Source of the DNA: Variovorax ginsengisoli
Lineage (GTDB): Bacteria > Pseudomonadota > Gammaproteobacteria > Burkholderiales > Burkholderiaceae_C
DNA length: 64,000 nucleotides
NCBI RefSeq assembly: GCF_006438845.1
Contig: NZ_RCZJ01000002.1
Span: 919,570 to 983,569 of the forward strand
Direction of reading: 5' to 3'
Shown piece by piece: positions 57,112 through 64,000 of the stretch. The notes under the pieces were generated by a model. The model searched no databases. It was given only the letters and a program-made list of their open reading frames with translations, and was not told the DNA's origin. The position numbers and the translations under genes are program-made. Every line of letters starts with the position of its first letter. Position 1 is the first letter of the stretch.

Positions 57112-58068
57112 ATGACGCCTGCTCTTCCCTCACCCGACGCCCTCGCCCTGCGCCTCGAAACCCGCCTGAAGATGCGGCACTACGTGCTGCTGATGGCCGT
57201 CGACCGGCACCGCTCCGTCACCCGTGTGGCCGAGCAGCTCTCGCTCGCGCAGCCGACCGTGACGCGGGCGTTGGCCGACGTCGAGGACATCTTCATGACG
57301 CCGCTGTTCATCCGCAGCCGACGCGGCCTGGAGCCGACCGTGGCCGGCGAGGTGGTGCTGGCGCGCGCCCGGCTCGCCGTGGCCGACAACCACGCCCTGC
57401 AGCAGGAGCTGCGCGCCGTCAGCGGCGCCGGCCTGCAGGGGCGGCTGCGCGTGGGCGTGATTCCGTACGCCGCCACGCAGACGCTCGACGCCGCCTGGCA
57501 GCATCTCTTCGGCCTGCGCCCGCGCATCGCGCTGCTGGCGCACGAGGACACCACGCACAACCTGGTGCTGGCGGTGCGCCAGCGCAGGCTCGACTGCGCC
57601 ATCTGCCGCTTCTCGCACGACAGCACCGACGACGACCTGGTGCAGGAGCTGCTGTACCGACAGGAGGCGTGCGTGGTGGTGTCGACGGCCAGCGCGCCGC
57701 GGCTCGCACGGCAGTCGCGGCAGGACGCGCTCGACATCTCGCTGCTCGCGGACATGGACTGGATCGTCCCGCCGACGGGCACGCCGATCCGCCAGATGAT
57801 CGACACCGTGTTCGCAGCGGCCCGCCGCACGGTGCCCGTGCCGCTGCTCGAGGCCTACGCGGTGCGCACGGTGGCATCGGCCATGCAGCAGCTGCCGCGC
57901 GCCATCACGATCCTGCCCCGCGACGTGGCGCAGGCCGTGGCCGCCACCGGCGCCGCCGAGGTCATGCCGCGGCCGCTGCCGTGGAACCTGCCTCCGGTCG
58001 GGCTGGCGTGGCTGCGGGATTCGCCGAAGGCGGGGGTGATTCAGGGCTTGGCTGCGGCGTTGAAGTGA
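57112..58068 (+). CDS. LysR family transcriptional regulator
   Basis: 318-residue LysR regulator from ATG 57112. Winged helix: HYVLLMAVDRHRSVTRVAEQLSLAQPTVTRALADVED. Effector domain: about 95-310, starting GRLRVGVIPYAA. Alternative ATGs at 57079 and 57097 would lengthen it by 11 or 5 residues but run into the repeat-palindrome, so the shorter start is preferred. It is divergent from GGT and likely controls the GGT-Bug-GAF operon. Confidence 0.88.
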   Translation: MTPALPSPDALALRLETRLKMRHYVLLMAVDRHRSVTRVAEQLSLAQPTVTRALADVEDIFMTPLFIRSRRGLEPTVAGEVVLARARLAVADNHALQQELRAVSGAGLQGRLRVGVIPYAATQTLDAAWQHLFGLRPRIALLAHEDTTHNLVLAVRQRRLDCAICRFSHDSTDDDLVQELLYRQEACVVVSTASAPRLARQSRQDALDISLLADMDWIVPPTGTPIRQMIDTVFAAARRTVPVPLLEAYAVRTVASAMQQLPRAITILPRDVAQAVAATGAAEVMPRPLPWNLPPVGLAWLRDSPKAGVIQGLAAALK

Positions 58069-58161
58069 TGGCGAAACGTCGTCGCGCGCGCTGCGCAAAC
58101 CCCTAAAATCCATTCACTGTTTTTTACATTCAGCATCTCCTTTGAGGACGCACAGGTACAC

Positions 58162-59007
58162 ATGAAGCGCGAACAAGCAGCCCTCCTTTCATCCCTTGGC
58201 GCCGGTGAAGGACACGTCATCGACGCCTGGCTCGACGGCACCGGCGTCACCGATTCGGCGGTCCGCCGGTCGATGACCGTGGAAGCGAAGGAGATCGCGA
58301 AAGCGCTCGGCGACGGCCTCGCCGCCGAAGGCGACCTGGCATCGCTGCAGCACGGCGGGTGGGCCGAACTGCGGCACGTGCTGGAGACGCTGTCGTCCTC
58401 GCGTGCTGCGCGCGGGCAAACCGCAGGCGACACCAGCCGCTTCATCCTCGCGTTGAAGAAGCCGCTCTTCGCCGGGCTGCAGCAACAGCTGGCGGCCGAC
58501 CCCGCGGCCCTGATGGACGCCATCTGGGCAACGACCACCCTCATCGACCAGGCGGCGCAATACACGGTGTCGACCTTCCAGCAGGCCCGCGAAGAACTCA
58601 TCAAGCGCCAACAGGAAGAGCTGCTCGAACTGTCGACCCCCGTCATCAAGCTGTGGGACGGGGTGCTGGCTGTTCCCATGATCGGCGTGCTCGACAGCAA
58701 CCGCACGCAGATCGTGATGGAGACGCTGCTGCAGAGCATCGCCGACACCGAGTCGGCGCTCGCCATCATCGACATCACCGGCGTCCCCACGGTGGACACG
58801 CTGGTGGCGCAGCACCTGCTCAAGACGGTCAGCGCCATCCGCCTGATGGGCGCCGACTGCATCATCAGCGGCATCCGGCCCCAGATCGCGCAGACCATCG
58901 TGCACCTGGGCATCGACCTGCAGGGCATCACCACCAAGGCCACGCTGGCCGACGCCCTGTCGCTGGCGCTGAGCAGAAGCGGCTGGCGCATCACCCGCGA
59001 GGCCTGA
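58162..59007 (+). CDS. rsbR: RsbR-type stressosome scaffold protein
   Basis: 281-residue stressosome protein. The N-terminal half is a helical sensor-like domain (non-haem globin type expected). The C-terminal half is a STAS domain starting about 160 (STPVIKLWDGVLAVPMIG). Candidate phospho-acceptors match the two sites known in B. subtilis RsbR: S179 in LDSNRTQ and T213 in IDITGVPTVDTL. Seven bases precede rsbS, making one operon with rsbS and rsbT. Expected to form the stressosome with RsbS. Confidence 0.9.
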   Translation: MKREQAALLSSLGAGEGHVIDAWLDGTGVTDSAVRRSMTVEAKEIAKALGDGLAAEGDLASLQHGGWAELRHVLETLSSSRAARGQTAGDTSRFILALKKPLFAGLQQQLAADPAALMDAIWATTTLIDQAAQYTVSTFQQAREELIKRQQEELLELSTPVIKLWDGVLAVPMIGVLDSNRTQIVMETLLQSIADTESALAIIDITGVPTVDTLVAQHLLKTVSAIRLMGADCIISGIRPQIAQTIVHLGIDLQGITTKATLADALSLALSRSGWRITREA

Positions 59008-59014
59008 GCACACG

Positions 59015-59389
59015 ATGGAACGCATACCAATCCTTCGGATGGGCAGCGTGCTGCTCGTCACCATCCAGGTCGACATGCAGGACCAGACGGCGATGGCGCT
59101 GCAGGAAGACCTGGCCGAGAAGATCGCCAAGACCGGCGCCAGCGGCGTGCTGATCGACATCTCGGCGCTGGAGATCGTCGACTCGTTCGTCGGTCGCATG
59201 CTGGCGAGCATCTCCGGCATCGCGCGCATCCTCTCGGCGACGACGGTGGTGGTGGGCATGCAGCCGGCCGTCGCCATCACGCTGGTCGAACTCGGCCTGT
59301 CGCTCGAAGGCGTGCGCACCGCACTGAACGTCGAACGTGGCGTCCAGCTTCTCGAGCGCGCGCGCCGGGGAGCTTCCCTTGAGCACTGA
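59015..59389 (+). CDS. rsbS: RsbS-type STAS antagonist
   Basis: 124-residue single STAS-domain protein, core component of the stressosome that sequesters RsbT until phosphorylated. The conserved helix start IDISALEIVDSFVG has S57 at the position of the B. subtilis phosphoserine. Start ATG 59015. The end overlaps the start of rsbT by 11 bases. Confidence 0.92.
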   Translation: MERIPILRMGSVLLVTIQVDMQDQTAMALQEDLAEKIAKTGASGVLIDISALEIVDSFVGRMLASISGIARILSATTVVVGMQPAVAITLVELGLSLEGVRTALNVERGVQLLERARRGASLEH

Positions 59390-59783
59390 AACCTCGGGCA
59401 CGCTGCCTCTGGCATCGGAGCAGAACATCGTGGCGAGCCGTCAGCTGGTGCGCACGCTGTGCCTTCAGTTGAAGTTCTCGCTGGTGGACCAGACGAAGAT
59501 GATCACCGCCGCGAGCGAGCTGTCGCGCAACACGCTGGTGCACGGTGGCGGCGGACACATGCGCTGGGAGTTCGTCGAACGCAACGGCAAGCGCGGCCTG
59601 CAACTGCATTTCGAGGACCAGGGCCCTGGCATCAAGGACATGGGCCTGGCGCTGACCGACGGCTGGACCAGCGGCGGCGGCATGGGCCTCGGGCTGCCGG
59701 GCAGTAAGCGGCTGGTGAACGACTTCGAGGTCCATTCCGAGCCGGGGCTCGGAACGCGCGTGAGCATCACCCGATGGAAGTGA
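59379..59783 (+). CDS. rsbT: RsbT-type serine/threonine kinase
   Basis: 134-residue GHKL kinase, matching B. subtilis RsbT (133). It has the N box ASELSRN (45-51), DQGPGI (80-85) and GMGLGLPG (101-108). It phosphorylates RsbR and RsbS and, when freed, acts on an output partner. The TTG at 59379, seven bases after GGGGAG, gives the expected length; an ATG at 59337 would add 14 residues. It overlaps the next gene by ten bases. Confidence 0.9.
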   Translation: MSTETSGTLPLASEQNIVASRQLVRTLCLQLKFSLVDQTKMITAASELSRNTLVHGGGGHMRWEFVERNGKRGLQLHFEDQGPGIKDMGLALTDGWTSGGGMGLGLPGSKRLVNDFEVHSEPGLGTRVSITRWK

Positions 59784-60823
59784 CGCGCGGCTGGACGCAC
59801 ACCGCCTTCCCGATCGACGAGCCGAGCCGCATCGGCGAGGCACGCCGCCACGCCGCCCTTCTCTGCGCCGAACTCGGCTGGGGCGAAACGGAGACGGGCC
59901 GGCTCGCGCTGATCCTCACCGAACTGGGCACCAATCTCGTCCGCCATGCGACGAACGGGCGGATGCTGATCGCCGCACGAACCCCGCGTGACGACATCGA
60001 GGTGATCTGCATCGACGACGGCCCGGGCATCGCGGACCTCGGCCGAGCCATGACGGACGGCGTCTCGACCGGCGGCGGCTCGCCCGGCACCGGTCTGGGC
60101 GCCATTCGCCGCACGGCCACGAGCTTCGACATGCATTCGACGGTGCCCCATGGCACGGTGTCCATCGCGCGGGTTGCCCGCGCGCCGCGCATCGGCCACG
60201 CGGCGGCCGTGCCGCCCCGCGCCGACATCGCCGAGGCGCACGCGTTCGGCGCGATCTGCGTGCCGATCAAGGGCGAGACGGTCTGCGGCGACGCCTGGGG
60301 CACCTCGCAGGACGGCGCCACGGCCACGGTGTGGGTGGCCGACGGCCTGGGCCACGGCGTGCACGCCGCAGAAGCCTCGCAGGCGGCGCTCGACGTGTTC
60401 GTCGAAGACCACGGCGGGGAGCTTCGCAGCCTGGTCGAACGCGCGCACGGCCGGCTTCAGGCGACGCGCGGCGCCGCCCTTTGCGCACTGCGCATCGATG
60501 GCGCGTCGAAAACGGCGCTGTGCGCCGGCGCAGGCAACGTGGCCGTTCGCATCCTGTCGGGCGTGTTCGATCGGTCGATGGCCACGCAGCACGGCACGGT
60601 CGGCGTGCAGATCCGGAAGCCCGAGCAGAGCAGCCTGCAGATGCCGCCGCACGGCGTGGCGGTGGTGCACAGCGATGGCCTGGCGACCCGCTGGGATGCG
60701 GCGAGCATCCGTCCGGTGCTGGAACGCGATCCGACGCTGGCCGCCGCGATCCTCTTCCGCAATTACGCTCGCGGCCGCGACGACACCACGGTGGTCGTGG
60801 TTCGGCAGGAGGCCTCCGCATGA
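59774..60823 (+). CDS. RsbX/RsbW-like fusion: GHKL kinase domain plus PP2C phosphatase
   Basis: 349-residue fusion. Residues 1-140 are a GHKL ATPase (LILTELGTNLVRHA and DDGPGIADLG, GTGLGAIRR) like an anti-sigma or RsbT-type kinase. Residues about 150-349 are a SpoIIE-type PP2C phosphatase (VADGLGHGVHAAEAS, GRDDTTVVVV). One protein could therefore both add and remove phosphate in the stressosome. It overlaps rsbT by ten bases and the next kinase by four. Confidence 0.9.
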   Translation: MEVTRGWTHTAFPIDEPSRIGEARRHAALLCAELGWGETETGRLALILTELGTNLVRHATNGRMLIAARTPRDDIEVICIDDGPGIADLGRAMTDGVSTGGGSPGTGLGAIRRTATSFDMHSTVPHGTVSIARVARAPRIGHAAAVPPRADIAEAHAFGAICVPIKGETVCGDAWGTSQDGATATVWVADGLGHGVHAAEASQAALDVFVEDHGGELRSLVERAHGRLQATRGAALCALRIDGASKTALCAGAGNVAVRILSGVFDRSMATQHGTVGVQIRKPEQSSLQMPPHGVAVVHSDGLATRWDAASIRPVLERDPTLAAAILFRNYARGRDDTTVVVVRQEASA

Positions 60824-61682
60824 CCGACGACATTTCGCCGACCGCCGAATTGCTCGCGGCGGCCCGGGAGGAGACCGAGGCGTTGCGCGCCGAACTCGAG
60901 GAAACCAACCGCGGCGTGGTGGCGCTGTACGCCGAGCTCGACGCCCAGGCCGAGCAGTTGCAACGCGCGACCGAGCTCAAGAGCCAGTTCCTGGCCTACA
61001 TGAGCCACGAGTTCAGAACGCCCGTGAACGCGATCCGCAGCATCGCGCGCCTGCTCAGCGACGAGATCGATGGCCCGCTCACGAGCGAGCAGGCACGGCA
61101 GGTGGCGTTCATCCAATCGACCGCCACCGAGTTCGCGGAGATGGTCGACGACCTGCTGGACCTGGCCAAGATCGAGGCCGGACGGGTGGACATCTCGCCC
61201 GCCTGGTTCGAGATGGTCGACCTGTTTTCTGCCCTCCGGGGCATGTTCAAGCCGGTGCTGATCAATCCCGGCGTGACTCTCGTTTTCGAAGAGCCTGTCG
61301 GCCTGCCGAAGCTCTACACGGACGACCGCAAGCTCTCGCAGATATTGCGCAACTTCATCTCGAATGCGCTGAAATTCACCACGCAGGGCGAGGTGCGCGT
61401 GTCGGCGTGCCGGCAGGACGACCACACGGTTCGCTTTTCGGTGCTCGACACCGGCATCGGCATCGAGCCCCAGTACCACGCCGCCGTCTTCGACGATTTC
61501 TCGCAGGTCGATTCGCCGGTGCAGAAACGCCTGCGCGGCACCGGGCTCGGACTCTCGCTGAGCAAGCAATTGGCGGGTGTCCTCGGCGGGCGCGTCGAAC
61601 TCGAAAGCGCGCTGGGCGTTGGCTCCACGTTCTCCGTGATCCTGCCGTTGCACGTGGCGCCCGCACCGCCGGGAGACGCCCC

Positions 61683-61686
<4 letters not shown>
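60820..61686 (+). CDS. Cytoplasmic sensor histidine kinase
   Basis: 288-residue kinase without membrane segments. A coiled coil (about 8-55) leads to the H-box MSHEFRTPVN with H63, and the ATPase domain has NFISNALKFTTQG, DTGIGI and GTGLGLSLS. With no sensor domain of its own, it is likely driven by upstream proteins, plausibly RsbT. Start overlaps the fusion gene (ATGA). Confidence 0.92.
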
Positions 61687-63659
<1,973 letters not shown>

Positions 63660-63664
63660 GCCGT

Positions 63665-63691
63665 CACGGCGCCGCGCAAAGCCGCGCCGTG
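63665..63691. terminator. Hairpin between convergent genes
   Basis: Perfect 8-bp arms (63665-63672 and 63684-63691) lie between the rsb operon and the porin gene, both of which end here. No T-tract is seen, so termination is inferred from position. Confidence 0.45.
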
Positions 63692-63702
63692 CGCGCGAGC
63701 CG

Positions 63703-64000
63703 TTACAGCGTCTTGCTGAGCATCACGATGCCGCGCGCCTTGTTGACGTCGCCGAAGTAGCCCTTCTTGTTGGCGCCTTGCACGCCGCCGTACAGGGCCA
63801 GGCCGCTGCCGAAGTCGTACGACACGCCCACCGCGTAGTCGACGTAGTTGGGCACGCCCAGGTCCTTGATGTCGCTGGCGAAGCGGGTGTAGCCGACAGC
63901 CGCCTTCAGCGTCAGCGAAGGCGCCACTTCCTGCGCGAAGGCCAGGTTCAGGTAGCCGCTGTTGCGGCCCTTCAGGCCCGAGCCCGAGTTCTCGCCAGCG
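63703..64000 (-). CDS. TorF-like outer-membrane porin (5' part outside window)
   Basis: C-terminal 98 residues of an outer-membrane beta-barrel: alternating strands (AVGYTRFASDIKDLG, YVDYAVGVSYDFGSGLALYGGVQG) and a final strand ending in SKTL, the hydrophobic C-terminal residue being a BAM recognition mark. The pattern is like the TorF/Gcw_chp porins of Burkholderiales. The gene is truncated by the right edge, so full length and start are unknown. Confidence 0.7.
   Translation of the reverse strand, partial: AGENSGSGLKGRNSGYLNLAFAQEVAPSLTLKAAVGYTRFASDIKDLGVPNYVDYAVGVSYDFGSGLALYGGVQGANKKGYFGDVNKARGIVMLSKTL

Overview
The window is chromosomal DNA from a high-GC betaproteobacterium of the Comamonadaceae, most like Variovorax. 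This is inferred from gene content and protein style: a TorF-like porin, Bug-type solute receptors, TctDE-type two-component genes, DbpA beside a second IF-1, and a topoisomerase III ending in an SWIB domain. No rRNA or tRNA gene, CRISPR array, transposase or integrase was recognised.

Layout. 1-5.4 kb: PP2C phosphatase (cut by the window edge), TerC-type membrane protein, sucCD, argC, MarC-type membrane protein. 5.4-14.6 kb: one minus-strand peptide/glutathione operon: RpiR regulator, isoaspartyl peptidase, four-gene gsi-type ABC importer, DmpA-type aminopeptidase, DppA-type D-aminopeptidase. 14.7-19.3 kb: recA-recX with an SOS box, a MarR regulator and a TctDE-type pair. 19.1-24 kb: biotin ligase, a SET-domain methyltransferase with a histone-H1-like tail, and divergently topB fused to H1-like and SWIB regions. 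24-28.7 kb: glutamine-amidotransferase-like hydrolase, sugar isomerase/epimerase, and a likely cold-adaptation cluster (small ORF, IF-1, DbpA, small basic protein). 28.9-33.5 kb: livHMGFK. 33.6-45.6 kb: ordinary genes, including a secreted alpha/beta hydrolase with a divergent LysR regulator, BrkB, an orphan FecR, GlgX, a CvpA-CAP fusion and a YfcE-type phosphodiesterase.

45.7-49.3 kb is an accessory island with lower GC than its surroundings. It holds a decayed UvrD-type helicase, an ATPase with the features of the RloC/PrrC anticodon nucleases (ABC motifs, CxxC zinc hook, distal R-x3-E...H triad), and a frameshifted GntR remnant. This is the best defence-system candidate in the window.

49.5-63.7 kb is rich in stress and signalling genes: two CsbD-like proteins, a PAS-LuxR regulator, a Bug receptor and gamma-glutamyltransferase-family enzyme with a divergent LysR, and a complete stressosome operon (rsbR, rsbS, rsbT, a kinase-phosphatase fusion) running directly into two histidine kinases. 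That arrangement suggests stressosome output through phosphorelay rather than a sigma-B partner switch. The window ends inside a TorF-like porin gene.

Start codons were chosen from alignment memory, ribosome-binding sites and overlaps. No computation was available, so homology calls rest on recognised motifs.
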